64,000 nucleotides of DNA from Capsicum annuum (Eukaryota; Streptophyta; Magnoliopsida; Solanales; Solanaceae): the NCBI RefSeq assembly GCF_002878395.1, contig NW_025856222.1, positions 5,176-69,175 of the forward strand, in the 5' to 3' direction. Every line of letters starts with the position of its first letter. Position 1 is the stretch's first letter. Below are positions 12,502 to 24,432 of the stretch, piece by piece. The translations under genes were made by a program, and so were the position numbers. The notes under the pieces were generated by a model that saw only the letters and a program-made list of their open reading frames with translations, searched no databases and was not told the origin of the DNA.

Positions 12502-13057
12502 TTATTTAGCAACAACTGACTCTCCGACTAGAGTAGAAACTAGAAAAGGCTCAGGAATATTTTTGGGACTCATTTTGAAATTCACAGCTATAAGTGGGGT
12601 CATATAAGAGAGATTTGAACCAGGATCCAACAACACATAAACATCAAGACAAAAGATACGGAGCATACCAGTAACAATATCAGGAGAGTCCTCATGCTTC
12701 GGAAGGGGTGGCAAGGCATAGAACCTGTTCTGGCACTGACTGCCAGTGGTACTAGAAGAAGCACCCTGAGCAGGGGCAGGATGGAGTATCGAAGCAGGTG
12801 CACTTGCGGGCAGTTTTCTTCCAATGTCTAGCATGGGGACAATATCTATGTCTTTGGCCCTGCTTTCCCCAACCAAAACAACCCCTCAAATATCTGAAAC
12901 ACTCCCCAAGGGGATTCCTACCACATTTGGTAGAAGGAGGATAACGGGGCCGGTTAACAACACTGTTCTGTGACCTAGACATGAAATACCTGCTCCCTTG
13001 CTCTATCCTACCTCTAGGCGCAGGAGTACTAGCTGATAAAGGTACTAGAATAGATGA
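12502..13057 (-). pseudogene. Element E nucleocapsid and aspartic protease region
   Basis: The zinc knuckle is degenerate: around 12880 it reads CFGWGKQGQRHRYC, where the second cysteine is W and the histidine position is lost. A retropepsin motif LLDPGSNLSYMT follows (about 12600-12640); D-P-G is the usual active-site form in this lineage. The protease would release the individual proteins from the polyprotein. The open part is 12876-12502 (124 aa). Confidence 0.82.
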
Positions 13058-13881
13058 TTATCTCTGAAACTGAGGGCAGTTCCCTCCATGGAACCTAGGC
13101 CGGCTAAACTTATGTTGCTCAGGTCTAGCCCTCTTGCTACCCCTCATTATATCCCTTTCTATAAGCTTATCCACCTCTATTTTTTGAGAATGCATCATCA
13201 ACCTAGCCAGATCCATATCCTCATGCAATATCACATCCCTGCACTTCTTTAGTACCATCCCAAAAACACCGGTCACAAACTTACTCATACTAGCCTGGGT
13301 GTCAGAAATCAAATTAGGAGCTTACTTGGCCAACTGATTGAACTTCAAGCTATACTACTTAACTATCATGGAGCCCTGCCTCAAGTTCTTGAACTTCTCA
13401 ATCTTTGCCTGCCTCATGTCAAGTGAGAAAAACTGGTCCAAGAAGGTATCTTGGAACACTTTCCAAGTCATAGGAGAGGCATTCTCACCTCTACCCTTCT
13501 TCTACGATACAACCTAATCATTAACAATGTCCTTTAGTCTATAGGACACCAACTTAACACTTTCTTCTTACAAACATGCATCACATCAGTGATCTTTCTC
13601 ACCTCTTCTAAGTACAAATATGGGTCCTCATACGCCTTAGACCCATAAAAATTAGGCGGATTCATCTACATAAAGTCACAAATCCTAGCCACGGCTATAT
13701 CATCACCCTGCTGATTAGCAATTGGGGCCTGGTTATTGGCTCAAACATTTGCGGTGACCGCTTAGGCTAACGCCTGAAAGGCTGCCCTAAACTCAGCATG
13801 GGACACCATCTCATTCAAAGGATTAACAGGTGGGGGTTGCTCATCATTATTCCTATGAACATTCGCTCTTCGAAAAGGCAT
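13058..13881 (-). pseudogene. Element E Gag region
   Basis: The reading includes PPNFYGSKAYEDP, EEVRKITDVMHV, LDQFFSLDMRQAKIEKFKNL and the C-terminal stretch SDTQASMSKFVTGVF to FSRPRFHGG. These are characteristic blocks of plant chromovirus Gag (capsid). It is open only from 13312 to 13058 (84 aa); elsewhere it has stops and a frameshift. Gag would form the virus-like particle in the cytoplasm. The start codon is at 13879-13881, and the leader before it carries the primer site. Confidence 0.85.
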
Positions 13882-14076
13882 TTTATGAAAATAGAAGAGC
13901 ACAGACCATTAGACAACAGGGACAATGGTAGGCACAATAGAATCTGAAAGAAGAAATAACTTTTTCCTAAAATGTCTTGTAGCCTCTTGCTTATAGATGT
14001 GGCGTGCTACATACCAATGACCAAGACTCTACTCAACGCAGCTTGTCAGACTCCCTAGGACTCCTTAGAAACCTTA

Positions 14077-14089
14077 GGCTCTGATACCA
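14077..14089 (-). other. Element E primer binding site
   Basis: The minus strand reads TGGTATCAGAGCC, a perfect match to the initiator-Met tRNA 3' end. It is separated from the LTR end by the spacer AACT. Element A uses the same spacer. Confidence 0.9.
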
Positions 14090-14093
14090 AGTT

Positions 14094-16851
14094 TGTAACA
14101 ACCCAAAATTGCCTCCTGGGATGTCATACGGTGCTTAAGGAAACAAGTAGCCCTAACCTAACCCTTAGGGGCAGTTTCTAACAACAATACTCAATTCAAG
14201 ATAAAATAGACTTAAAAATGCATAATCATATCACGTGAAAGGACATATAAAAAGATACTCTGTCCATATTTCCACAATATAGAGAAATCTCAATAAGTCC
14301 ACAATACCAAACTCTCGATACATCATAAGTCTGATACTAGTCTGACAAAACCTCTACAAATAAAAAACTAGAGAGCTATTAGGATAGGTCCCCAACTGAC
14401 TCAAAATGAACTGAAGATAAAACATAGTCTGTTAAATATAGAAAATATCTGAAGATCATTCCTCGAACCATGAAGACTCACCATTGTAGAAAAGGTAGGC
14501 AAGGTACTCAAAGAATCATGAATGAGGCTGGGACTGAGCACCTGAACCTACATTATAAGACAATGTAGCACATAGACATATATATGAATTAGTACTTTGG
14601 AATATACTGAGTATGTAGGGGTGAATGCATTTGTATAAAAATAGTGTCGATCTTCTTCAATCAAATCATGTATGCAAAATGAGATGACTCACATGGCTTG
14701 AACAAGTATAAAATAAACGTTCATAAATCATGTAGAATGAGGCATGCAACACAAATCTCGTGAGTCATCGCTCTTTAACATTAAAAATCAAACATCTTCT
14801 CTTATTCTCAATATCCAAAGGCTAAGGGACTTTGAACAATACTTTCAACTCATGCCTATGTCTCATGGAGAGTAAAACCTCTTCAATGCTCAACATTTTA
14901 TAATTATTTAGAACTCATATACTTGGAATTCAGAATCATATGACTTGGAAACATATTTAAAGGCATTTTGATTCACCTTAGGAAAATATGTCATTTTAAG
15001 CTTTAGGAAAATCATTCTATCTTAAATGAAAAAGTATTCTAGCTCAAGAAAATAACTTATATCAAAGCTTTATAAAAAGTACTATATCAACGGAAGATAC
15101 TTTCATTTAGGGAAATAACCCACCTTAAGGAAGCACTTTAATTAGGGAACAAATTTGCAATTCCACTATTTAGGAAAATAACTCATAGAAAGGAAAAATA
15201 AGTATCAAATTTCAAAGTTTAAAAGGGTAAGAGAGGTTCTTGTAACCGACATAAACCATGCGAGCTATATGAAGTCCAACGTTTTGTCCTTCTAAAGAGG
15301 AGACACCACGAGTGGGAGGAGCATCATACTCTTTCCAGGGAGTATAACCTAGGTCTATTGATCACTAAATAAAACTCAACCTCGGGCCCAACCTATGGTG
15401 GCACGTAGTTTTGGGGTAAGAAACCGTAGTGACTTACCCGCTCGGTGCTAAGTACTGCTCCCTTTAGATTATCTGTACTCATGTCATAAAAATTCACTTT
15501 TAGAATAATCTCATAGTTCACCAAAAACCTAATAATTAAATTGATAATCTCATATGATAAAGTGGATTTCAAAGCTTTCAGACCATTAGGTCAATTCATT
15601 TCTCAATCACCTCAAAATACTCAAATCATGGGCGCTTATAGCAAAAGAGTTCATAATTTCAGAAGTCTCAAATAGGGCTTACTAACTCATAATTCAATCT
15701 CAAGTTAAAGCTCATCAAAAGCATAATATATAGCATATAGATTCTTAAATCATGTGAAAATCTAGGAATTTCAGTAATTTATCTCAAAATCTCAATATAG
15801 TCATATGCTTCAATATCTCAACATTGCAAATATTAAATTCTCAAGGATTAAAATCATGGGGTTTATACCTATCTGTAAATTCTCAATAAAACATGCAGAA
15901 ATTATGCCATTTGACTCTTAATTCATGGGAAATATCAAGATAATGCATTCAATAATAATGGGTGAAAACCCCCAATTCAAATTCATGTAAAAAACCTCAT
16001 AGATTTCAGGAAATTCATGATGTAAATAAGCCTTTTGGGTACAAGGGTGAAAGGGTTACCCTTGTTCAAAACCCCACATACCTTGAATTAGAGGCTTTGA
16101 ATGAACTCTCACTTTTGGAACTCTATTTGTACTCTTGAATAAGGGTTCTTGAGGCCCTTGACTAGGTAACCTTCAATCTTGACTCAATTTAGAAAATCGA
16201 TGGTGGATTCTTGAGTTCTTAGAAGAGATCTTGGATACTTAAGGTTTTTGATGAGAGAAAACTTGGGAAAAATCTCATAGGATGCATGCAAATTACTTTG
16301 ATTTGGTGTTTTCATGGTTTTATAGGCTTGGAAAAAGTCCAAAATGCCCCTTTTAACATCTTTACAAAGCTGAAAAAATTGAAATGGGAACCCGATTTAA
16401 AGGGTCATCGCGATGCGCCACTTATCGCAATGACTCACTGGAAATTGGCAATTGGCAATATGGGAGTCACCGCGACGTGGAGCCATTGCATTTTCCCACT
16501 GGTTGGGACCTAGAACCTCAGCGCGATGTGCCAATATCACGGTTCCACCGAAATTTGACAATTGTCAAATTGACACTCTCCGCGACACACCAAGCACTAA
16601 AATGACACAATTTTATGACTAGGTCTTAAATTGGCCATAACTTCTTACCCAGGTATCAGATTTGGGCGAATCTTATATTGATGGAAATCTTATCAAATTT
16701 CCCACATGATAAAAATTCAAAATTAGTAAAATTACATATGGTTAACACGAAACTCACTTAGGAGTCACTCCTACATCTTTTAGAGCCAGAATTTACTTCA
16801 TTCGACATGCTCTATGGCTCAAACTATGAGGGAAATTTGTGGGGTGTTACA
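14094..16851 (-). repeat. Element E, 5' LTR (2758 bp)
   Basis: It pairs with 6268-9058. It carries the same U3 cluster of CGCGATGCGCC-like motifs (16400-16590) and TATA box (16318-16324). Differences from the other LTR are mostly transitions and small indels. The plus-strand open frames at 16286-16605 are antisense to the U3 region and are treated as spurious. Confidence 0.9.
16318..16324 (-). promoter_or_regulatory. TATA box of element E LTR (right copy)
   Basis: TATAAAA on the minus strand, within AGCCTATAAAA. It is the same as in the left LTR and lies downstream of the GC-rich motif cluster in this 5' LTR, where transcription of E would have started. Confidence 0.6.
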
Positions 16852-18291
16852 TGGGTTTTGTATGATAAAACGAGTTAAGTCATTGGACTATTTAAATGGT
16901 TGGCCAATGAAGTCTCCCATAAGGTCCATATGGTCATGTATAGTTTTGATTTGTTTAAATGAGCTAAAGTCCATAAAATGTGAAATGAATTGTGTGGATG
17001 TTAATACATGAACCCATGAACTGAGCATTCAAATTTTGACTAATGATTGTAATGTGATGGCTTATGGATAAAGTATTTTTCCCTATGAAATGACTAGTGG
17101 TTAGAGTCCCTCGTCAAATAACTTATGGTTAGAGTCCCTTATCTAATAGATTATGGTTGGAGTCCCTTTCTTAAAGAGATCTGTTGAGGTTAAAAAACCT
17201 CAAATGTAAATTGTCATGCAATTAAATTTCCATGCCCGATATAATGTGAATTAGCATGCAATTAGAGCTTCATGCCTAATTGAATATGTAAGCATGTGAT
17301 TAGATTTTCATGCCTAATTGAATATGTGAGCATGTTGTTAGAGTTCCAAGCCCAATCGAATTTGTGTACATTCGATTAGAGTTCAATGTCTAATTAAATG
17401 TGTGAGCATATGATTAGAGTCCCATTCCTAATTAATTATTTGTGCATGGATAGAGTACTCACTATAATAGATAAATATATGGTCTGGGATTTTTTGGTTA
17501 ATGAATATACCTATAATTGAAGTACTTTATCTAAAGACATGTGAATGTGGTTAAAGTTCTATGCCTAACATTAATGAGTTGAACCTAAGTATGGAATACT
17601 AGACTCCTCCACTTTATGCCTCATGATTGAAAGAGTTAAGAATGTGGTTAAGTATGGTTATCATGTTGTCATGTGATATATATATATGTAAGGATAAATG
17701 TGTGAATATGATTGAATGTGATACATTGACTTGTGTAAAAATGATTGCATATAATTATTTGACTTGGATTGAACAAAATGGCTATTTTATCTTCATCCTT
17801 TGGTTACATTCTAGCGCTCCAACCTCTAACCATCTCCGGATGCTAGTCCTCACGTGACATAGTGGCTGGAGCATTTTCTTCTTCTACATAGTGAGTAGGC
17901 GTTTGTGCAATTCAGGCATTAACCTTGAAGTGATGAGCTTTCATACACTGGAAGGCCTACCTTTCATAGTCACGTTATTCTATGTCATAGACTCATATAT
18001 ATATTTAGTACTTGGTTATTGTTGGGGGCATGTCCCAATATATTATTGACATTGGATGGTAGAGATTTTGTGGATGACTATGAACTTAGGTAGTTTGGCT
18101 AAATGGTCGACATTAATGAAATGTTAGTTATTATCTAAGTATTGAATATTATCCTTATATTACCACTATCTCATTATAAGGTTTGAATTCATCTGAATTT
18201 CATGGCTATTTTAATGATAGTTAAGTTGGGGAATAGGGGCGACCTCTGATTCAGGTGCCCATACAACATAGCCCAATTTTGGGGCATGCCA
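16852..18291 (+). mobile_element. Element B, 5' LTR, segment 3 of 3
   Basis: It matches the B 3' LTR from about 22965 to 24432, including the 38-bp minisatellite, 'tctccggatgcta' and 'ggcatgtccc'. It ends at GGCATGCCA. The three segments total about 3.0 kb; adding the ~140 bp off the left edge gives the 3.15 kb of the 3' copy. The small open frames in it are LTR sequence. Confidence 0.87.
17214..17455 (+). repeat. 38-bp minisatellite in the B 5' LTR (about 6 units)
   Basis: Units follow the pattern AGCATG.GATTAGAGTTCCATG then CC.AATTGAA.GTGTG. About six diverged units are visible. The 3' LTR has about nine at the same place. Confidence 0.85.
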
Positions 18292-18293
18292 AG

Positions 18294-18314
18294 TTTTTAT
18301 CATAGTCTAGGTTC
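18294..18314 (+). other. Element B primer binding site (degenerate)
   Basis: 'tttttatcatagtctaggtt' aligns with the usual TTGGTATCAGAGCCTAGGTT and starts 2 bp after the LTR end. Several bases are lost, including both G residues at its start. Confidence 0.6.
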
Positions 18315-18504
18315 ATGGTTAGTTAGGAGTCCAAAAAGCTATGTCAAGTAGAGTCCTTTTTTATAAGTATGAAGCACGCTACACTTATAAAAGAGGGGCT
18401 ATGAGGCATTTAGGAACGTTTTCCTTTCTTTTGTTTTAATCTTAACCTATATAGAGTCTAAGGTATTAGATTTCTCTAACCTCTACTTTCTCATATTATA
18501 GATC

Positions 18505-20911
18505 ATGTATCAAAGTAGATTTGACATTCAAGCATGCTTTTCTATCCTAACTAGGGGCAATACCGATAAAACTTATTTGATTTCAAGGATTCAAATCGGG
18601 TCAAGGGTCGTGACATGTGAATGTCCTTGTGAGATTCCACCTGTTCTCGCTAACCTTATTACTGAAGGTGATATTTCTTCTCAGTTTCCTTAAAATGTTA
18701 GGATTTATCGCTCCTTTGCTCTGTTGGCTAAGATTGGTAGAAAGTGGTCCAAGAGGAGATATTAGGTGGGTCCTAGCCTCCATTCCATGACTAGTGCTCC
18801 CTATCCAAACCTGTTGGGAGGCAGGTATTTTCAGGTTGGTAATGCTCATAAGACACAAAGTACCCAACATCAAGATTGCAGGACCAAATCTGCACTCAGT
18901 TATCCTCTCTATCAATTTTACGATCGATCATACCATGGTTGTTGTGAGGGAGAAAAGAATCATTACTTTAAATATGGTCAATTGGGTTACATTCAACGGG
19001 TGTTTCCTATAATTATTACCACTTGGGAAAAAAGAATATTATTATCACTTCTCTAGCTTTTCCATCGATGGGTGTTGCTTCTAGTTTTGACTTTGGTTGG
19101 GACCGTCTTAGTGCTCTTACTATCCCTCGGGAGCCTGAGGAATATTCTAATGCCGAGGTAGGTATGTTGAAACTTTTCTCTCATGATGTGTATTTTTTGC
19201 TTGATCGAGGGTTTACTCTTTCTTATGTGACCCTCAATGTGACTATGCACCTTGGTTTTGGTCCCGAGAGTCTGTTAGTTCTTTTTCTATTTCTACCCTA
19301 ATAGGAGACTCTATGGTTAATAAGAGGGTCTATAGGGGGTGTAGTATTTGTATGTGGTAGTAAGACTCTTGTAGACTTAATAGAGTTGGATGTGATTGAT
19401 TTTGGTGTTATTCTGGGGGTTGGATTGGTTGTAATCTTGTTATGTGTCCTTAGATTGTTGAACTCGTAGAGTCATGTTCAAATTATCTAATGAGCTAATC
19501 ATTGTATGGGAAGGTAGTTTCTTAGTACCTAAGAAAGGCTCATTTCTTATCTTCAGGCCCCAAAGGCTGGTTTTGAAGAGGTGTTTGTATCATTTGGTCT
19601 GAGTTAAAGATTCTAAATCGAAAGAGACTTTGCTAGAGTCTTTTCCCATGGTTAATGAGTTTCCTGAGGTGTTTTCTTATGATCTTCCCAGTGTGGTCAC
19701 TATAAATTTTTTTTATGTCCTTTGGGTTGACCAATTCTTCGGCGATATTCATGAACTTGATGAACAGGGTCTTCCATCCATTATTGGACATATTTGTCAT
19801 GGTCTTCATTGATAATATCTTAGTCTATTCTAAAAGTGAGGTGGATCATATAGATTACCTCCGTGCTATGTTGAAAACTTTAAAGGATCATTATTTGTAT
19901 GCCAGTTCTACAAGTGTGAGATTTTGTTGAAAGCTATAGCTTTTCTTGGTCCTAATATCTATCTCTTATGGAGGGGTCATGGTAGATCCCCAAAAGGTAT
20001 TAGGTGTTGTATCTTTTGGTGTCAGCACATAAGGACTTCTCCTTTGGTATATTGTGTCAGGATGGGTCTCATTTATGACCTAGGTGGCTGCTATGGAAAA
20101 ATTCATACCTGTAATGTTGTGTCTTTGTTGAGGGTCTTACCTTGAGTGGCATGAGTGGTTCTTGTGCCTTAGCACCTCCATGACCTTCCTTGGGTTAAAT
20201 AGTGTCTCGGTGAGCATGGTGATGTTTGGAAATGAAAAGTGTAGAAGTCCCTAAGTGGGGGAAATTCTAGGGCACTTTTTAAGGCATCGTATGGTAGGAA
20301 ATATCATCCTTCAACTTATTAGTATAATGTTGACAGAAGTAAGTTTCTTGACCCTAATTTAGTTCACCGGTCCTTAGAGAATGTGGAGGTGATTCGTGAG
20401 AGGTTGAAAACTGTTCAAATTCTCCAAAGTCCTTTATGGATGTGTGTCATGGGTGTTTAGCATTTGGTGTTGAAAAACGGGTATTCTTGGAGGCGTCTCC
20501 CTTGAAGGGAGTGGTACGGTCAGAAAAAGTAAAAGCTTAGTCCCTGTTATGTTAGTCCCTATTTGGTCTTGAAGAGGGTTAGTAGTTTTGACTATAAGTT
20601 AGAGTTGCCTTCTAGGTTGAACTCTATTTTCCCTGGTTTATCCATGTCTCTATGTTACGGATATGTTAGGTTGAACTCTATTTTCTGTTGAGGGATGTTG
20701 ATATCTTGGACTCTTTGTCCTATGAGGAGATCCTAGTGGGAATCTTGGATCGACAAGTTTTTCGGTTGCGAAATAAAGAGGTAGCTTCGCTGAAGGTTCT
20801 ATGGAGGATCTAAAAGTCCAAGAAAGCTACTTGGGAAGCGAAAGAGGACATGAATTCCAAGTATCCATATTTCTTTCCTATTTTAGGAACTCATGATGGA
20901 GGTATGTGTTG
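18505..20911 (+). pseudogene. Element B gag-pol remnant, chromovirus type, internally deleted
   Basis: This plus-strand reading with many stops and frameshifts covers a Gag C-terminus and zinc knuckle (18961-19008), a protease (FSHDVYFLLDRGFTLSYVT, about 19176-19232), the RT linker (FPEVFSYDLPSV) and the RT palm (SFGLTNSSAIFMNLMNRVF, then FIDNILVYSKS at 19805). Further on are a GRKYHP integrase fragment near 20290 and a chromodomain (RQVFRLRNKEVASLKVL, about 20735-20905). The sequence jumps from DLPSV straight to SFGLTN, so the RT N-terminal half is missing; RNase H and most of the integrase core are also missing. All four knuckle ligands are replaced, and the RT box is FIDN rather than FIDD. 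The internal region is 3.0 kb against 5.0 kb in E. Confidence 0.85.
18961..19008 (+). other. Ligand-less zinc knuckle in element B Gag
   Basis: The reading YFKYGQLGYIQRVF keeps the exact C-x2-C-x4-H-x4-C spacing, but the residues are Y, Y, Y and F. Neighbouring residues (GQLG, IQR) still match functional knuckles of this lineage, so it is a decayed knuckle rather than a chance match. Confidence 0.75.
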
Positions 20912-21265
20912 ATCTCCTTGCCTTAATTTATGTCTTTTGATAGATGATGGGTGAAACCCCGATGCTTATAATTAATTCATGTCCTTGTTAGATAAGGGAT
21001 TAATGTTCCCAATACTTGCGTTTCTTTATATCCTTGAAAGTCGACAAGCTTAAGCCCTAAGCTTTGGATGGATCAAGTGTTTTTATAAATGATGGGTTTG
21101 AATTAAATAGTTTATGAAATGAATGAATTGATGGTGACCATGATGTGTGTTTTCTCCTTGTTGAATGCATGCTTTAGAATTATGTATAGGTTGATTTGAT
21201 GTATATTGATGTGTTAACTAGTGTTTATGTTTTCCTTACCCATTATTCGCGGATGAATGATCCTA

Positions 21266-21277
21266 TGTGGGGGAGAA
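21266..21277 (+). other. Element B polypurine tract
   Basis: GTGGGGGAGAA immediately precedes the 3' LTR start TGAAACACCC at 21278. Confidence 0.7.
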
Positions 21278-24200
21278 TGAAACACCCAATAATATGGCCT
21301 TGCAATGTTTTTTGGTTTTGAATAAGTTGGCCAAGGTACTATTGGACAAGCCACTCATACCCTTTATATACAACTCATATCCACTTGCCCCTCCCCTTTC
21401 GTACCGTAAGCAAACTTTAAGGATAGCATTCTGTCCTGTATACAACTTAGCCTTCTCTCACTCATACCCAAAGGTTCGAGTCGTACCTAGGTGAGTCGTA
21501 TAATGTATGGTTCTTGGTAAAGAATGTACTATTATTGATACGGGTCTTAAATATGGTTGGGGTGTGAGTCGTACCCAGCGGATATAACTCAATGGTAGGT
21601 ACTCATACCCTTGATAGTGTATGTAACCTAGGTGGATCCTAGGGTACATGTTAGGGTACCACTCATACCCTAGGGTACGGTTCCATTGTGAGTCGTACCC
21701 CTAGATGAGGTAATTTTACAGCTTTTAAATAAGGGCCTTGTGGTTATTTTCCTTTCCTAAAACCCTAAGTTTGTTCACTAAGTCAGGCATTGTAGCCTTC
21801 TAAGTCTTTATTTACAAGACTCAAATACTCCAAAACACTCTAAAAGCTTCTCGAAGCAAGATTGGAGGATGCTCATTTAGTGGATAGAAGGAGTAAAGAT
21901 TCTTGGTGTATCATCTTATTTAAGGCATGTAACTCTTCCCCTTGTTAAATGCCTCTAAAATCCATGTATTTCACGCTTGAATTAGTAAGGGAACATAAGG
22001 GTTTTTGATATCAAATAAAAAGGGTTTTGTTGCCTAATAATGAATAATGTTGATTCGTGCTTAGACTTGTATTTGTACATGATATTAATGATGATTTGCC
22101 TATGTGGATGCTTGTTGTATGTTGTTTAAAATTAAGTTCTTGAGTAACCCTAATACTAATGATTTCTACCATGAAAATAGTTTTGTTGAAGGTGTGACAT
22201 AAGGTATTTGTGATAATGTCTAAATGAATTATCTCGCCATATGCTTGTGATGTTTTGAACTAGGGAAATGGCCCAATAAGCCTAAATTATTGATAGATGA
22301 TATTATAAAGGTATTGTGAACCATGTTTTGTGAAATTGATGATATTATTGGGTTAATGACTAATAAGGGGTTGAAGCCCTAAACATGAAAATGAGCTTGA
22401 TTGTGTGTAGAGTTTAAATATAAGAAGAATACGGTGAAATTTTGTTAATGAACCATGAATTGTCCAATTTGTATCTATGGAATTGGTCTAAGGAACATGA
22501 GTGACCCATTATTAGGACTAAATAAATGTGAATACTTATAGATGATTGGTTAAGGCCTTATGGGTCATGCATCGAGTTATCAGGATTGTAAATGCTTGAT
22601 GAAGGGTTGATAAGAACCTTGTTAATCATGTAATGGGTTAACTATAGCTTTAAATGGGGTTGTGGCCCTATAAGTATGATGGTTGATAATTGATATTGTG
22701 TTGATGTTGTTAGCCATGTAATAAGTTAAAATATGACCATGTTGGCATGATGGCTAAGAAAGGGGTTTGATTCCCTAAGCTTGAACTTTAAATTATGTGG
22801 GGAACTAAAATGTGGCATGAAAATGTTAATGATGAATGAATAAGTTAGTAAGGGTCTTAATGACTGCCGATTGAATTGAATGATGACTTGAATTGATACG
22901 TTGGACTAATAGAGTGTTTAATCGATAAATATTTCCATAAAACCTTATGGTCCCGTGTAGGTCTTGATGACCATGAATTAAATAATATGATGAAATAAGT
23001 TAAGGCATCAACCTAAAGAAATGGTTGAGAAACAAAGGCTCCCATAAGGACTATGCGACCATGTAAAGTATTGATTTTGCTAAATAAGCTAAATTCCTTT
23101 AAATGTGAAATGAATTATGGTTAGAGTCCCTCGTTAAATTACTTGAGGTTAGATTCCCTCATCTAATAGCTTATGGTTGGATTCCCTTTCCTAAAGAGAT
23201 AGTAGGGTTAAAATACCTCGAATGTTAATTAACATGCGATTAAAGTTCCATGCCTGATTGAATATGAATCAGCATGCGATTAAAGTTCTATGCCCAATTG
23301 AATGTGTGAGCATGCTATTAGAGTTCCACACCTAATTGAATGTTTGAGCATGCAATTAGAGTTCCATGCCCAATTGATTGTGTGAGCATGTGATTAGAGT
23401 TCCATGACCAATTAAAAGTGTGAGCATGCGATTAGAGTTTCATGTCCAATTGAAAGTGTGAGCACGTGATTAGAGTTCCATGTGTAATTGAATCTTGTGA
23501 GCATGTGATTATAGTTCCATGTCTCACTGAATGTGTGAGCATGTAATTAGAGTCCCATGCCTAATTGATTGTGTCGTATGGATAAAGCCCTCGCTACAAT
23601 GGATAAATATGTGGTTTAGGATCCCTTGCTTAATAATTATACCCATGATTAAAGCACTTTATCTAATGACATGTGAAAGTTGTTTAAGTTCTATGCCTAA
23701 CATGAACAAGTTGAACCTAAATGTGGAATGCTATAGTCCTCCACTTTATACCTCATGATTAAAAGAGTTGAGAATATGGTTAAGTATGGTTAGCTTGTTG
23801 GCATGTGATATACAAATATATGTAAGGATAAATGTTTGAATATGCTGAATGTGATACATTGACTTGTGTAAAAATGATTGCATATAATGATTTGTCTTGG
23901 ATTGAACAAACATGGTATTTTATCCTCATCCTTGGGTTACATTTTAGCGCTACAACTACTAACTGTCTCCGGATGCTATGTCCTTACGCAACATAGTGGC
24001 CGGAGCATTTTTTTTCTATGCAGTGAGTAGATGTTCATGCAGTTCGAGTATTAACCTTGAAGTGCTAAGCTTCCCTACTCTGGAAGGCTTACCTTTCATA
24101 GTCCTGTTATTCTATGTCATAGAATCGTATAAATTTGGTACTTGGTTATTGTCAGGGGCATGTCCCGACATATTATTGACTTCATATGGTAGATGTTTTG

Positions 24201-24432
24201 TTAATGACTGTGGACTTGGGTAGTTTTGCTAAATAGTCAACATCAATGAAATGTTGGTTATTGTCTAAGTATTGACTATTAGTCTTATATTTCCGCAATC
24301 TCTTTATAAGGTCAGATTTTATTTGGCCCTTATGGCTGTTTTGATGATGGTTTCGTTATGTTATCAGGGCAACCTCCAATTCAGGTAAGCTTGAGGTGCG
24401 CATACGAGATGTCTTGATTTTGGTTCGTGTCA
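21278..24432 (+). repeat. Element B, 3' LTR (3155 bp, uninterrupted)
   Basis: It starts TGAAACACCC after a purine tract and ends TTCGTGTCA. It aligns end to end with the three pieces of the 5' LTR. It contains the GGGTA..GTCGTACCC motif cluster (about 21350-21710), a TTTAAATAA sequence just after the cluster (21724-21732) that may be the TATA element, and a nine-unit 38-bp minisatellite. The short open frames inside it, including 23978-24223, have no recognisable product. Confidence 0.87.
23229..23577 (+). repeat. 38-bp minisatellite in the B 3' LTR (about 9 units)
   Basis: Nine consecutive units begin AACATG or AGCATG/AGCACG and contain GATTA.AGTTCCATG. They are homologous to the roughly six units at 17214-17455. 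Confidence 0.88.

Larger units (their letters stand above)
9249..13881 (-). pseudogene. Element E gag-pol polyprotein (broken)
   Basis: The minus-strand reading starts at 13881 (MPFRRANVHRNNDEQ, the usual short basic/proline start of this Gag) and ends at 9249 after the chromodomain. The 4.6 kb length, about 1540 codons, is normal for a chromovirus polyprotein. Domains follow in the order Gag, degenerate zinc knuckle, aspartic protease, reverse transcriptase, RNase H, integrase and chromodomain. In-frame stops already occur in Gag (after FQALA and after ICDFM), and there is a frameshift after the conserved IPPYCIAP at the protease/RT junction (near 12040). Several catalytic motifs are nonetheless intact, so decay was fairly recent relative to the other copies here. 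Confidence 0.92.
6268..16851 (-). mobile_element. Element E: structurally complete Ty3/gypsy chromovirus, 10.6 kb
   Basis: Two LTRs of about 2.8 kb (6268-9058 and 14094-16851) flank a 5.0 kb internal region read on the minus strand. It has a primer binding site next to the right LTR, a polypurine tract next to the left LTR, and gag, protease, reverse transcriptase, RNase H, integrase and a C-terminal chromodomain in that order. This order and the chromodomain place it with plant chromoviruses of the Tekay/Del kind. The flanks CGGGT (6263-6267) and TGGGT (16852-16856) are a target-site duplication with one C/T difference, and removing E rejoins the B LTR. Many stops and some frameshifts make it non-autonomous now. 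Confidence 0.93.

Noticed and set aside
14077..14093. Possible tRNA gene remnant near GGCTCTGATACCA
   Set aside because: It is only the 13-bp primer binding site next to an LTR; no cloverleaf can be formed with the flanks.
23229..23577. Regular 38-bp repeats considered as a CRISPR array
   Set aside because: Units are contiguous and diverged without unique spacers, in a plant LTR; this is a minisatellite.
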